Shown piece after piece: positions 1 through 9,618 of a stretch of DNA of 64,000 bases. This stretch comes from Pelagibius litoralis (GTDB lineage: Bacteria > Pseudomonadota > Alphaproteobacteria > Kiloniellales > DSM-21159). Under the pieces are notes generated by a model. That model was not told the DNA's origin. It worked only from the letters and a program-made list of their open reading frames with translations, and ran no database searches. The DNA lies in assembly GCA_029287455.1 (NCBI GenBank), contig JARFRB010000081.1:1-64000 (forward strand), written 5' to 3'. Position numbers and translations under genes: made by a program. How positions within the stretch are numbered: the stretch's first letter is position 1; the number at the start of each line of letters is the position of its first letter.

Positions 1-18
1 GCCCTGAGTATTTTCATG

Positions 19-61
19 TCGTTCTGTTTGACAGAACGATCTTTCTATTATACAGAACGAT
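19..61. promoter_or_regulatory. Three-repeat IclR-type operator overlapping a promoter
   Basis: A 9-bp inverted pair TCGTTCTGT (19-27) / ACAGAACGA (31-39) is separated by 3 bp. A second direct copy, ACAGAACGAT (52-61), starts exactly 21 bp after the first. One palindrome plus a third direct repeat over about 43 bp is the layout known for PobR/PcaU operators of the IclR family. TTGACA at 28-33 is a perfect -35 hexamer inside the palindrome. The only -10 at 17-bp spacing is the weak TACAGA (51-56). The site lies 40 bp upstream of the IclR gene and may also serve a gene left of the window. Confidence 0.7.
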
Positions 62-101
62 AGGTTAAACGGAAGAAAAATCTGCTGCGTGCGGAGGTGC
101 T

Positions 102-794
102 ATGCCACAGGAACGCGTGGAGGCGGTGGAGCGCGCCCTGTCCATAGTGTCCGCGTTCAGCGACGGCGATCAAGCCTTGAGCTTGGCGGAGATCGCCCGT
201 CGGACAGGCCTGTACAAGAGCACCATCTTGCGCCTTGCCGGGTCCTTGAAGCGCTTTGGTTATCTTTCCCAGCAAGCGGACGGCGCCTATCGGCTAGGGC
301 CTTCTCTTTGGCGCTTTGGGGCGATGTACCGGCGGGCCTTTCTTTCCGCCGAGGCGATCGCGCCCGTCCTGCTACGGCTTCGCGAGGCGACCGGGGAGAC
401 CGCGTCATTCTACGTGCGCGACGGCGATGAGCGGGTGTGTCTCTATCGCGTCAACTCGGAGCGGCCCCTGCGCCATCATCTGGACGAGGGTGCGCGATTA
501 CCCCTCGACCGGGGTGCCGCCGGCCGGCTCCTCCTCGCTTACGAAGGGGGTGCTGGCGCGCACGCCGGAGCGGACGGTGGCGCCGATGGGGAAGAAATCC
601 GCGCCCAAGGCCATGCTATCTCGCTTGGCGAGCGCGATCCAGAGATCGCCGCGGTCGCCGTGCCGGTCTTCGCCGCGGGAGGGGACATCTTGGGCGCGCT
701 GACGATCTCCGGCCTGGTGACCCGTTTCGACGCGCCCACGGTAGCGCGCTGCCTCGCCGCCTTGAAGGCCGAAGCCCGGCGGTTGAGCAGTTGA
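102..794 (+). CDS. IclR family transcriptional regulator
   Basis: DNA-binding regulator of 230 residues, close to the usual ~250 of the family. Residues 7-65 form the winged helix-turn-helix (SLAEIARRTGLYKSTILRL is the recognition part). The remainder is the IclR effector domain, with HLDEGARLPLDRGAAGRLLL in the middle and AVAVPVFAAGGDILGALTIS near the end, both typical of the ligand pocket. The ATG at 102 follows a GGAGGT ribosome site at 93-98. The gene sits directly behind the three-repeat operator at 19-61, so autoregulation is likely. The effector is unknown. The gene converges on the TPR gene with a 5-bp gap. Confidence 0.9.
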   Translation: MPQERVEAVERALSIVSAFSDGDQALSLAEIARRTGLYKSTILRLAGSLKRFGYLSQQADGAYRLGPSLWRFGAMYRRAFLSAEAIAPVLLRLREATGETASFYVRDGDERVCLYRVNSERPLRHHLDEGARLPLDRGAAGRLLLAYEGGAGAHAGADGGADGEEIRAQGHAISLGERDPEIAAVAVPVFAAGGDILGALTISGLVTRFDAPTVARCLAALKAEARRLSS

Positions 795-799
795 TCGCT

Positions 800-2455
800 T
801 CACTCGGCGGCGGCTTTCCCACGGCAATAGCAGGAGGCGTGCACCGCGACTTCCGCACGGGCCAGTGCCAGATCCAGTTGCTGCTTGATTAGAAGGGCCT
901 CCACTGTCTCGCCGCGGCGGGTAAGGCACTCGTACAAACCATGCAGACTCCAGAGATTGTTGGGGTGCTGGCAGGCGCGGCTCAGTGTTTTGTCCAGGCC
1001 CAGGTCCGCGCGGTAGACCTTTTCCGCCTCCTCGAAGTGGCCTTGTTCCATCAGCAAGGCGCCCAGCGCATGGCGCGCCGGCTGCATCCATCCCCACGGC
1101 TCGTCGTAGGGCAAGGCGTCGTCGAGTTCCACCGAACGCCTGAGATGGGCGAAGGCGGCGTCGTAATTTCCGCGCCGGTACTCCAGCTCTCCATCGATCA
1201 TGGCCAACGCGATCTCTAAAAGGTCGGACACGGTGTTGTTGTGCACGCGGCGGCTGTCCAGGATCTTTGCCTTGGCTTCCAGGAAGGCCGCCCGCTCGCG
1301 TTCGGCCTCGGCCACATTGCCCAGGGCGGACTGTGCCACCGTTCTGGCATAAAGCATCATCGCCGTGGTCGCGCAGTAGAGTTCCCGATCTTGGGGCAAG
1401 TCCTGGTCGAGGATCTCCCGCCATTTTCCGAAACGCACCAGCACGTGTTGCTTCATGGGGATGTAACCCTCGATGAAATCCGCCATGGGCGGCGAGGGAA
1501 CCCGCAACAAGTCCTCCGGCGTGGTGTCGATCAGCTCCTGCGCGGCGGCGAGCGCCGGAGCGAATTGCCCCAGGAACATGGCACCGTAGATGGCGAAATG
1601 ATGGTTGTGAGTCCGGTACATCGCGTAGACGTTCAACGCGCCCTCGCGCTCCAGGAACTTGCGGTCGGCCTCGATGGCTTTCTGATTGTAGACCACCACG
1701 TCGTGGTAGTTCCCGCACAGCACGTCGATATGGGTCGGCATGTGAATCAGATGCCCGCCGTCCGGCATGATGTCACGCAGACGGTCGCCGGCCCGCAAGG
1801 CCAATTCGGGGAAGGGCGACATCTCCATCAAGTGGACGTAGAGATGCAAGAGCCCCGGATGATCCCAAGAGGCGGGGTTCTCCCGAAAGGCCTTCTCCAG
1901 AACTTCGCGCGCCTCGATCGTGCCTGCTCCTTCGGCGACCCCGCCGGTTTTCAGATCCCACATCTTCCACGGCGTCTCGTTCATGATCGATTCCGCGAAG
2001 ACGGCCAGGACCTCCAAGTCGTTGGGGTAAGTATCGAGGACGCCGCGCATTGCCCTTGTGAAGTCCTTGTTCCACGGCATCAGGTCGTCGATGGGCTCAC
2101 GCTGGGGATAGCGCGCGGGCAGCGCCTTGATCATAGCTTCCTCGACCGCGCTGACTCCGTCCATGTGGCTCAACGCCAGTTTCATCGCATCGTAGGCGGC
2201 GCCCAGGGCTTTCGCCCTGCCGGCCGGATCGTAGAGGTGCCAGGGCAGGTTGTAATTCGGTCCGGTCGCATAGGCCACGCCCCAATGGGCCATGGCGCAG
2301 GCCGGGTCTGAGTCGATTGCCTTCTGGAAGCAGGCGATCGCTTCACCGTGATTGTAGGCATAGAGCCAGTTCAAGCCGCGATCGAACCAAGTCTGCGCTT
2401 CCGGCGTGGCGGCGGTGATGGGCCGGGTAAAGGTGCCGAGATCGTAATAATCCAT
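800..2455 (-). CDS. TPR protein, copy 1 (TTC38-like), conserved His clusters
   Basis: 551-residue soluble protein with no signal peptide. Near the N terminus it carries YNHGEAIACFQKAIDSDP, a TPR-like helix pair, followed by CAMAHWG. TPR-like pairs recur near the C terminus (ALLMEQGHFEEAEKVYRADL). The middle holds unusual His-rich motifs: HPGLLHLYVHLMEMSP, HMPTHIDVLCGNY and THNHHFAIYGAMFLGQ. The C terminus ends with a CxC motif (ASCYCRGK). These suggest a bound metal, which is inference. A close paralogue lies at 55058-56698. Start ATG follows AGGGAGAAGG. The function is unknown; family members are annotated only as tetratricopeptide repeat proteins. Confidence 0.8.
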   Translation of the reverse strand: MDYYDLGTFTRPITAATPEAQTWFDRGLNWLYAYNHGEAIACFQKAIDSDPACAMAHWGVAYATGPNYNLPWHLYDPAGRAKALGAAYDAMKLALSHMDGVSAVEEAMIKALPARYPQREPIDDLMPWNKDFTRAMRGVLDTYPNDLEVLAVFAESIMNETPWKMWDLKTGGVAEGAGTIEAREVLEKAFRENPASWDHPGLLHLYVHLMEMSPFPELALRAGDRLRDIMPDGGHLIHMPTHIDVLCGNYHDVVVYNQKAIEADRKFLEREGALNVYAMYRTHNHHFAIYGAMFLGQFAPALAAAQELIDTTPEDLLRVPSPPMADFIEGYIPMKQHVLVRFGKWREILDQDLPQDRELYCATTAMMLYARTVAQSALGNVAEAERERAAFLEAKAKILDSRRVHNNTVSDLLEIALAMIDGELEYRRGNYDAAFAHLRRSVELDDALPYDEPWGWMQPARHALGALLMEQGHFEEAEKVYRADLGLDKTLSRACQHPNNLWSLHGLYECLTRRGETVEALLIKQQLDLALARAEVAVHASCYCRGKAAAE

Positions 2456-2546
2456 AACCTTCTCCCTTGTGTGTCGAATGGCGGTACGTCTGCCGTCAAC
2501 CTCCTGCTGGCCTAGCCCAACTCGGATCGGAGCCCTAGAGCCGGGC

Positions 2547-2873
2547 CTAAATTTTGGCCAAGTAGGGGATCGTTCCCGCGACGTCCGTGTCGTCGATCAA
2601 CTGGAACCGGCTATCGCTTCCGTTCTGGCGGGCCGTAGCGAAGGGGGCGTAGTCCGGATCCGCCAAGAAGGACTTGGCGGCCTCAACGGAGGGAAACTCG
2701 AGCAGGGCGATCAGCGTCGTTTCGAGAGGCGCGCCCTCGATGGTTTCGACGTTCGCGCTGCGGGCCAGATACTTGCCGCCGTGCTTGTGCACGATGTCAT
2801 GAACCTTCGCCGCGTAGTCGGGCACCCAGCCCTCGTCCGTGATCTTGACGTCCGCGATCAGGTAGGCGCTCAT
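2547..2873 (-). CDS. DUF1330 family protein
   Basis: 108-residue protein with the ferredoxin-like dimeric alpha/beta-barrel features of DUF1330: YLIADVKI at the start, GGKYLARSANVETIEG in the middle, and LIALLEFPSVEAAKSFLADPDY, the usual family signature. A strong GGGAGG ribosome site precedes the ATG. It lies upstream of and in the same direction as the TPR gene (91 bp gap), so the two may be co-transcribed. Its biochemical role is not known for the family. Confidence 0.85.
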   Translation of the reverse strand: MSAYLIADVKITDEGWVPDYAAKVHDIVHKHGGKYLARSANVETIEGAPLETTLIALLEFPSVEAAKSFLADPDYAPFATARQNGSDSRFQLIDDTDVAGTIPYLAKI

Positions 2874-2971
2874 TGCTTTTCCTCCCGTGACATGTTCTCG
2901 AAGCCCACAATCAGTCTAACCGATAAACGGGGGCTCTCGTCACGCAAAGGCGATTTTCGGTTGGACTTTCC

Positions 2972-4021
2972 CTAGCGAGCTTTGCACGGCCCCGTGGACC
3001 CGCGGATCCGGAGTGGAGCGGGCAGGTCGATGTGCGGCGGGGCAATGTCCGGGTCCGGGGCCTCGAGCAAGTATGCGGAGGTCAGGCGCCCCATCTCCGC
3101 CAAGGGCGCGTGAACCGTGGTCAGGCCCGGCGGGATCTCCTTGGCAATGTCGAGGTCGTCGAAGCCGGTGATCGAGATATCCTCCGGCACTTGGAGGCCG
3201 AGCGACAGGGATTCGAGCAAGGCACCCAAGGCCAGCACATCGTTGCCGCAGACGATCGCGGTTGGCCGGTCGGTCGCGGCCATCAGGCGGCGCAAGGCGG
3301 CGCGACCCTCCTGCACACTGTAGGGCACTTCCAGCAGGCGGCCGGCGTCTAGCTGCAGCCCCTTGCTCTTCATTGCTTCTCGTACCCCCTCAATGCGCTC
3401 GGCGGCACGGTCGTTCCCTTCCGTAAGACCGGCGATCATCGCGAAGGAGCGGTGCCCCAGGCCGTGGAGATAATCAACCACCTTGCCCATGGCCCGCCGG
3501 TTGTCGAAGCCGATGGTCGGGTGCGGCGAGTTCGGGTGGTGGACATAGGTTTTGGCGAAGCGAATGCCCCGCCGCTCGAGAAGCTCATAAATCCATGGAT
3601 CGCGCGCCTCGCCCGTCAGCATCATGCCGTCCACCCCGCGCACCACCAGGTTTTCGATCTGGGCTTGTTCGCGCAAGGGGTCGTAGTCGGATGCGGCCAC
3701 GAGCAGCGTGTGCCGCCGCGCGGCCAGTTCTTTCTGCAGCGTCTGAATGACCGTGGCGAAGATCGCATTGTCGAGTGTAGGGATCACCGCGCCTATGGTG
3801 TAGCTGCGCTGCGAAGCGAGCGCGCGCGCCGCGCCGTGCGGTGTGTAGCTCAGGTCCCGCACCGCCCGTTCCACCCGCTCGCGCAAGGCGGGGCGCACCT
3901 TCTCCGGCGCGCTGAAGACCCGCGACACCGTCGCCGTGGACGCCCCGGCATGGCGTGCGACATCCGCCAGGGTGGGGCACGCGACAGGGGGTCGGTCCAA
4001 GGGCTTTCTGGGCGTATCCAT
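2972..4021 (-). CDS. LacI family transcriptional regulator of the TRAP/DHPS operon
   Basis: 349-residue regulator. The N-terminal helix-turn-helix reads TLADVARHAGASTATVSRVF, followed by the hinge helix region SYTPHGAARALASQ and a periplasmic-binding-protein-like effector domain (YTIGAVIPTLDNAIFATVI; end ISITGFDDLDIAKEIPPGLT). I chose ATG at 4021 over a GTG at 4084 because it places the HTH near the N terminus and has GGGGA just upstream. It is divergent from the operon beginning at 4153, with a perfect palindrome at 4117-4132 between them. It probably represses that operon until its substrate is present. Confidence 0.92.
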   Translation of the reverse strand: MDTPRKPLDRPPVACPTLADVARHAGASTATVSRVFSAPEKVRPALRERVERAVRDLSYTPHGAARALASQRSYTIGAVIPTLDNAIFATVIQTLQKELAARRHTLLVAASDYDPLREQAQIENLVVRGVDGMMLTGEARDPWIYELLERRGIRFAKTYVHHPNSPHPTIGFDNRRAMGKVVDYLHGLGHRSFAMIAGLTEGNDRAAERIEGVREAMKSKGLQLDAGRLLEVPYSVQEGRAALRRLMAATDRPTAIVCGNDVLALGALLESLSLGLQVPEDISITGFDDLDIAKEIPPGLTTVHAPLAEMGRLTSAYLLEAPDPDIAPPHIDLPAPLRIRGSTGPCKAR

Positions 4022-4116
4022 CAGGTCCCCGCAGGGTCGTTCCGCTAGCCCTAGATGTGGCTTGTGCGGGAAGATGATTGACACAGGCCCCAGGAAAGCG
4101 GAACATAAAAAGAAAA

Positions 4117-4132
4117 ATGTAAGCGCTTACAT
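4117..4132. promoter_or_regulatory. LacI-family operator (perfect 16-bp palindrome)
   Basis: ATGTAAGCGCTTACAT is a perfect 16-bp palindrome with the central CG common in LacI-family operators. It lies in the divergent region between the LacI gene and the TRAP operon, 20 bp upstream of the first operon start codon, where bound protein would block transcription. The adjacent LacI regulator is the obvious partner. Confidence 0.85.
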
Positions 4133-4152
4133 CTTGGGAGGCAAGCCGGGGA

Positions 4153-4368
4153 ATGAGCGAAAAAATCACCTTAATCGCCGCAGCCGTCCTGTTCGCGGCC
4201 TTCGTCGCCAACGTCGTTGTCGGAAAGATCGCGGTCTCGAGCGGTGCCTTGAAAGCGCCCGTTCTGGGCGATGTGGGCGAATTTCTCCTCCTTCTCGCGG
4301 CGGTCGCACTATTCATCGTCGCCTGCCTTGCGCGGGAGAGAGCGCGAAGCGAAAACCAAGACACCTGA
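4153..4368 (+). CDS. Small two-helix membrane protein heading the TRAP operon
   Basis: 71-residue protein with two predicted membrane helices (about residues 6-24 and 43-59) and a charged C terminus (ARERARSENQDT). GGGAGG at 4136-4141 precedes the ATG. It is the first gene behind the LacI operator and lies 26 bp before the DctP gene, so it belongs to the operon. I do not recognise a family. A role as accessory to the TRAP transporter is a guess from position only. It is too hydrophobic and well-framed to dismiss as a chance reading frame. Confidence 0.6.
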   Translation: MSEKITLIAAAVLFAAFVANVVVGKIAVSSGALKAPVLGDVGEFLLLLAAVALFIVACLARERARSENQDT

Positions 4369-4394
4369 ACATCCAAAAATACCGGGAGGAAACC

Positions 4395-5549
4395 ATGGTC
4401 AAGCGTAGAGAAAATGACACCCCTGCTTCCGAGGAGCGCCGCCGCTTCCTTGAAATTTCCAAGAAGTTCGGATTCACCGCGGCCGTCGTGGCCGGTGCCG
4501 GCGGCACCCTTCTAAGCTCCGAAGCGGCCGCGCAGACCGCGAAGGAAGAAAAAGAGCGCGAGGCGGCGGCCGCACACACCATGACCGTTGCCACCGCCTA
4601 TATCCTTGGCGCGTCGCGCAGCTACCCGATCATGCAGCTGGATTTCAAGGAGAACGTTCAGAACGCGACCGGCGGCAAGATCTATGTGAAGCTCGCGCCG
4701 GGCGGGCAGCTGGGCGCCGGTGGCGCGCTGGCGCAGAAAGTGCAGAACGGAACGATCCAGGCTGCTCAGCACTCCTTGTCCAACTTCGCCCCCTTTGCCC
4801 CGGTGGTCGACCTCATCAACCTGCCCTACTTCTGCGGAGCCAATCAGAAGTTCGTCAATCTGGTGAGCTCCGAAGCCTGGAAGGCCGAAGTGGATCCCAA
4901 GGTCGAGGCCAAGGGCTTCAAGGCCTTGTGGTATGTCGTGATCGATCCGCGCGTGGTGGCCATGCGCAAGGGCGGAGAGGGGCCGGTCAAGACGCCCGCC
5001 GATCTTGAGGGGATCAAGTTCCGGGTGCCGGGCTCGAAGATGCTGCAGCAGTACTATCGGATGATTGGCGCCAATCCGACGCCGGTTGCTTGGGGCGAGA
5101 CGCCCTCGGCGATCAAGCAGGGTGTCGCTGACGCGCTGGACCCGGCAGTTGGTGCCCTTTACGTCTTCGGCTTCAAGGACATTCTGTCTTGGGTGACCTT
5201 CTCCCAAGCCGTGCCGGACAGCCAGGTCTATTCTTGCAACCTCGACTGGTTCAACTCCTTGCCGGGCGACGTGCAGGAAGGCGTGCTCTTCGCCTCGGAC
5301 ATCACGGCCCAGCAAAACCTCGCCAAAGTGCCGGCGGCGCGTAACTACGCCATGGCCGAGATGGGCAAGGCCGGTGTGCAGTTCTACTCGCCGACCGCCG
5401 ACGAACTGCAGCAATGGGTTGCCGCCGGTGGCTATCAGCTGCCGGACTGGGACAGCTTCAAGAAGGAGCTGGCCGGGTCGATGGACACCTTCGCGAAGCT
5501 CGAGGAAGCGACCCAAACGCCAGGCCGCTACTACGTGCACGACGCCTAA
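4395..5549 (+). CDS. TRAP transporter substrate-binding protein (DctP family), Tat-exported
   Basis: 384-residue periplasmic receptor. The N terminus carries a twin-arginine motif (RRRFLEISKKFG) before a hydrophobic stretch and an AAAQT cleavage-like site, so it is probably exported folded by Tat. The mature part has the DctP pattern: FKENVQNATGGKIYVKLAPG, then LEGIKFRVPGSKMLQQYYR, with the conserved Arg that binds substrate carboxylates or similar acids. GGGAGGA at 4384-4390 fixes the ATG at 4395. It is followed by a stem-loop at 5565-5589 and the DctQ/DctM genes. The downstream enzymes suggest DHPS or a related sulfonate as substrate, which is inference. Confidence 0.92.
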   Translation: MVKRRENDTPASEERRRFLEISKKFGFTAAVVAGAGGTLLSSEAAAQTAKEEKEREAAAAHTMTVATAYILGASRSYPIMQLDFKENVQNATGGKIYVKLAPGGQLGAGGALAQKVQNGTIQAAQHSLSNFAPFAPVVDLINLPYFCGANQKFVNLVSSEAWKAEVDPKVEAKGFKALWYVVIDPRVVAMRKGGEGPVKTPADLEGIKFRVPGSKMLQQYYRMIGANPTPVAWGETPSAIKQGVADALDPAVGALYVFGFKDILSWVTFSQAVPDSQVYSCNLDWFNSLPGDVQEGVLFASDITAQQNLAKVPAARNYAMAEMGKAGVQFYSPTADELQQWVAAGGYQLPDWDSFKKELAGSMDTFAKLEEATQTPGRYYVHDA

Positions 5550-5564
5550 CGCCCGGCGTCGAGG

Positions 5565-5589
5565 GGGAGGGCGGCCCCGCCGCCCTCCC
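5565..5589 (+). promoter_or_regulatory. Intercistronic stem-loop between DctP and DctQ genes
   Basis: GGGAGGGCGGC (5565-5575) pairs perfectly with GCCGCCCTCCC (5579-5589) around a CCC loop. There is no T-run after it, so it is not a classical terminator. A hairpin here would protect the upstream receptor mRNA and partly limit permease expression, as found in many binding-protein transport operons. Confidence 0.75.
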
Positions 5590-5660
5590 ATTCCGAACTG
5601 AACGAGCTTTAGAGAGGCAATGGCTGGCGCCTGTTGTGGTGCCCGTCATTGAGCGGTCGG

Positions 5661-6185
5661 ATGAACGGTTCCCTATCATTTTGGAAGCGCCTGGACGACA
5701 ACGCGGAGCGTTGGCTTCTGCTGATCTTCTACGGAATGATCGTCGCGACGATCGTGGTCGAGGTGGTGCGCCGCTTCGTGCTGTCCTACTCCTCGATCTG
5801 GGGCGAGGAGATCGCGCGCTACGCCTTCATCTATCTTGCCTGGGTGGGGGCCTCGGCCGCCGTCAAGGACCGCGCGCACATTCGCATCGACGTTCTGCTG
5901 CACTACCTCTCCGAACGCGGCAAGGCCTTGGTCTATCTCTTTGGCGATTTCTGCATGCTGGCCGTGGCGTTGCTCGCGCTCTACACCGGTATCGAGTCGC
6001 TCGAAATCTCCATGAAATTCGGCTCGGTCACCCACGGATTGCGCATCAGCTTGGCGTGGTTCCTCTTGGCGGTGCCGCTTGGTTTCTCCTTGATGATTTA
6101 TCGGCTGGGGCAGTCGATTTACCGAGACTTCAACACGTTGCGTCGCGGCGAGCCGGTCTATCAGGGCCAGCGGCTGTTCGATTAG
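5661..6185 (+). CDS. TRAP transporter small permease (DctQ family)
   Basis: 174-residue inner-membrane protein with four hydrophobic segments. It has the DctQ hallmark WGEEIARYAFIYLAWVGAS between helices 2 and 3 and a short basic C terminus. DctQ forms the small membrane subunit of the TRAP permease with DctM. ATG at 5661 gives the usual N terminus (MNGSLSFWKRLDD); an upstream in-frame start would add nine unconvincing residues. The stop is 12 bp before the DctM start. Confidence 0.9.
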   Translation: MNGSLSFWKRLDDNAERWLLLIFYGMIVATIVVEVVRRFVLSYSSIWGEEIARYAFIYLAWVGASAAVKDRAHIRIDVLLHYLSERGKALVYLFGDFCMLAVALLALYTGIESLEISMKFGSVTHGLRISLAWFLLAVPLGFSLMIYRLGQSIYRDFNTLRRGEPVYQGQRLFD

Positions 6186-6197
6186 GGGGGACGCGCG

Positions 6198-7517
6198 ATG
6201 CTGTGGCAACAGATCCAAGAACAGACCGTCGATCTGGGGTGGGAATTTTACGGCCCCGTAATCTTGATGATCGCGTTGATCGCGCTGGCGGTCCCGGTCT
6301 GGGCGGCCTTGGGGATCGGCGCCGTCGTCATGCTGGTGATCACCGATGTGCTGCCGCTCTCCCTCCTGGGCGAGTCGCTGTTCGACGGCATTGACCACTT
6401 CGCGCTGATCGCCGTGCCTCTGTTCATCTTGACGGGCGACGTGCTGGTCAGAACCGGCCTCTCCAACAAGCTGCTGGACGTGGCAGATGCTACCACCGGG
6501 GGCTTTCGCGCCGGCCTGGGGACCGCGACAGTTCTGGGCTGCGGCTTCTTCGCCTGCATCTCCGGATCGGACGCGGCCGGTGCCGCCGCCGTGGGGCGCA
6601 TGACCATTCACAAGCTGGTGGACAAGGGCTATCCGCGCCCCTACGCCTGCGCGCTCGTAGCCGCAGGCGCCTGCACCGGCATTCTGATTCCGCCCTCGAT
6701 CGCCTACATCATCGTCGGTTTGATCCTGGGGATCTCCGCCTCGACGCTCTTCCTCGCCGCGGCGATCCCCGGTGTGTTGATCATGGTCTCGATCATGCTC
6801 ACCAACATGGTGATGAACCAGATTCATGGCTACGAGGGGGACTCGGCCGGCTTTTCCTTCGCGCGCTGGCGCAAGGCGGTCTGGGACGGGCGCTACGCGC
6901 TTCTGGTGCCCTTCATCATTCTGGGCGGAATCTACTCGGGCGTTTTCACGCCCACCGAGGCGGCGGCGGTGGCCGTGGCCACGACAATCATCATCGGCAT
7001 GCTTCAACGCACCCTCACGCTGGCGGACTTTCCGAAAATGCTGGTGAGCTCCGCGAAGGTGAACGGGGTGATCCTGCCGATCATTGCGATGTCCTTGCCG
7101 CTGGCGCAAACCTTGGCGGCGCTCAACGTGCCCCAGGGCTTCGTCTACGCGGTGACCTCGCTCACCGACGACCCCATGCTCATCAAGCTTTTGATGATTG
7201 GGATCCTGATCGCTGCTGGCTGCGTCATGGAGACCACGCCCAACATCGTGGTGCTCTCGCCGATCCTGCTGCCCTTGGCCCAGGAAATCGGCATGAACGA
7301 GATCCAGTTCTGCATCATGATGGTGACGGCCCTGGGTGTCGGCTTCATTACGCCGCCGCTTGGCCTCAATCTCTTCGTGATTTCCGGAATCACGGGCGAA
7401 TCGGTGCTGAAAATCGCCTGGCGTGCCATACCTTATGTGATCGGTATGATGCTGGTGGTCTTGCTGATCGCTTACGTGCCGTTCATCTCCACCGTTTTCC
7501 TTCCCGATTCCTACTGA
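6198..7517 (+). CDS. TRAP transporter large permease (DctM family)
   Basis: 439-residue inner-membrane protein of about twelve helices, the normal DctM size. Conserved family segments are visible: DHFALIAVPLFILTGDVL, GCGFFACISGSDAAGAAAVG, ACTGILIPPSIAYIIVG, and GVGFITPPLGLNLFVISGIT near the end. It is the sodium-coupled transport subunit that works with DctP and DctQ. Start ATG follows AGGGGGGA. The next gene begins 21 bp later, so transport and catabolism are one transcriptional unit. Confidence 0.95.
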   Translation: MLWQQIQEQTVDLGWEFYGPVILMIALIALAVPVWAALGIGAVVMLVITDVLPLSLLGESLFDGIDHFALIAVPLFILTGDVLVRTGLSNKLLDVADATTGGFRAGLGTATVLGCGFFACISGSDAAGAAAVGRMTIHKLVDKGYPRPYACALVAAGACTGILIPPSIAYIIVGLILGISASTLFLAAAIPGVLIMVSIMLTNMVMNQIHGYEGDSAGFSFARWRKAVWDGRYALLVPFIILGGIYSGVFTPTEAAAVAVATTIIIGMLQRTLTLADFPKMLVSSAKVNGVILPIIAMSLPLAQTLAALNVPQGFVYAVTSLTDDPMLIKLLMIGILIAAGCVMETTPNIVVLSPILLPLAQEIGMNEIQFCIMMVTALGVGFITPPLGLNLFVISGITGESVLKIAWRAIPYVIGMMLVVLLIAYVPFISTVFLPDSY

Positions 7518-8846
<1,329 letters not shown>

Positions 8847-8848
8847 GC

Positions 8849-9607
8849 ATGGACCCCTTCAGCCTCTCGGGCCGGGTCGCCTGTGTCACCGGTGCCAGTT
8901 CCGGCATCGGACGGGCGATCGCCAGCGGCTTGGCGCGGGCTGGCGCGAGCGTGGTCGGTGTCGCGCGGCGGGAGGCGGAACTCGTTGACTGGGCCAAGGA
9001 CGTCGAGCGCGAGGACGGGCGCGCCGCGGTCTGCGTCGCCGATCTCATGGATTTGCCTGGGCTTGAAGCCACCGCGGCGCGCATCGCAGAGCACTTGGGC
9101 GCGCCGGATATACTGGTCAACGCAGCAGGCGTGAACTTGCGCGAGCCGGCGGAGAAGGTATCTCTCGAGAGCTGGCGGACCACCTTGGATCTGAACCTCT
9201 CGGTCCCCTTCTTTTTGGCCCAGGCGCTGGTGCCGGCCATGCGGGCAAAGGGCTGGGGCCGCGTCGTGAACATCGCCTCGCTGCAGTCGGAGCGCGCTTT
9301 TCCCAACGGCATCGCCTACGGTGCGTCCAAGGGAGGTGTCGCCCAGCTCACCCGCGCCATGGCGGAGGCCTGGTCTGCCGATGGCGTTGCCTGCAACGCG
9401 CTGGCGCCGGGCTTTTTCCCCACGGAACTCACCGCCCCCGTGTTCGCTGATCCGGATGTCGCCGGGCGGAACGCGGCGCGCACCTGCATCGGCCGGAATG
9501 GGGAGTTGAGTGACCTTATTGGCCCCACCATCTTCTTGGTATCGCCCGCGTCCGACTACGTAACCGGCCAGGTCCTCTACGTGGACGGCGGATTTACAGC
9601 GAAGTAG
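8849..9607 (+). CDS. Short-chain dehydrogenase/reductase (possible HpsO/HpsP-type)
   Basis: 252-residue classical SDR. The cofactor motif TGASSGIGRAIA is near residue 13, NAAG follows beta-4, and the catalytic Ser and YGASKGG Tyr-Lys pair are present. The C terminus GQVLYVDGGFTAK is standard. It starts 2 bp after the HpsN-like stop, implying translational coupling. In DHPS clusters two 2-dehydrogenases (HpsO, HpsP) interconvert the enantiomers. This gene and the next would fill those roles, but which corresponds to which I cannot say. Confidence 0.85.
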   Translation: MDPFSLSGRVACVTGASSGIGRAIASGLARAGASVVGVARREAELVDWAKDVEREDGRAAVCVADLMDLPGLEATAARIAEHLGAPDILVNAAGVNLREPAEKVSLESWRTTLDLNLSVPFFLAQALVPAMRAKGWGRVVNIASLQSERAFPNGIAYGASKGGVAQLTRAMAEAWSADGVACNALAPGFFPTELTAPVFADPDVAGRNAARTCIGRNGELSDLIGPTIFLVSPASDYVTGQVLYVDGGFTAK

Positions 9608-9618
9608 GAGCTTGCCTT

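Noticed and set aside
2972-4084. Longer LacI start (GTG at 4084)
   Set aside because: It adds 21 residues before the HTH with no ribosome site, and shifts the HTH from the normal position.
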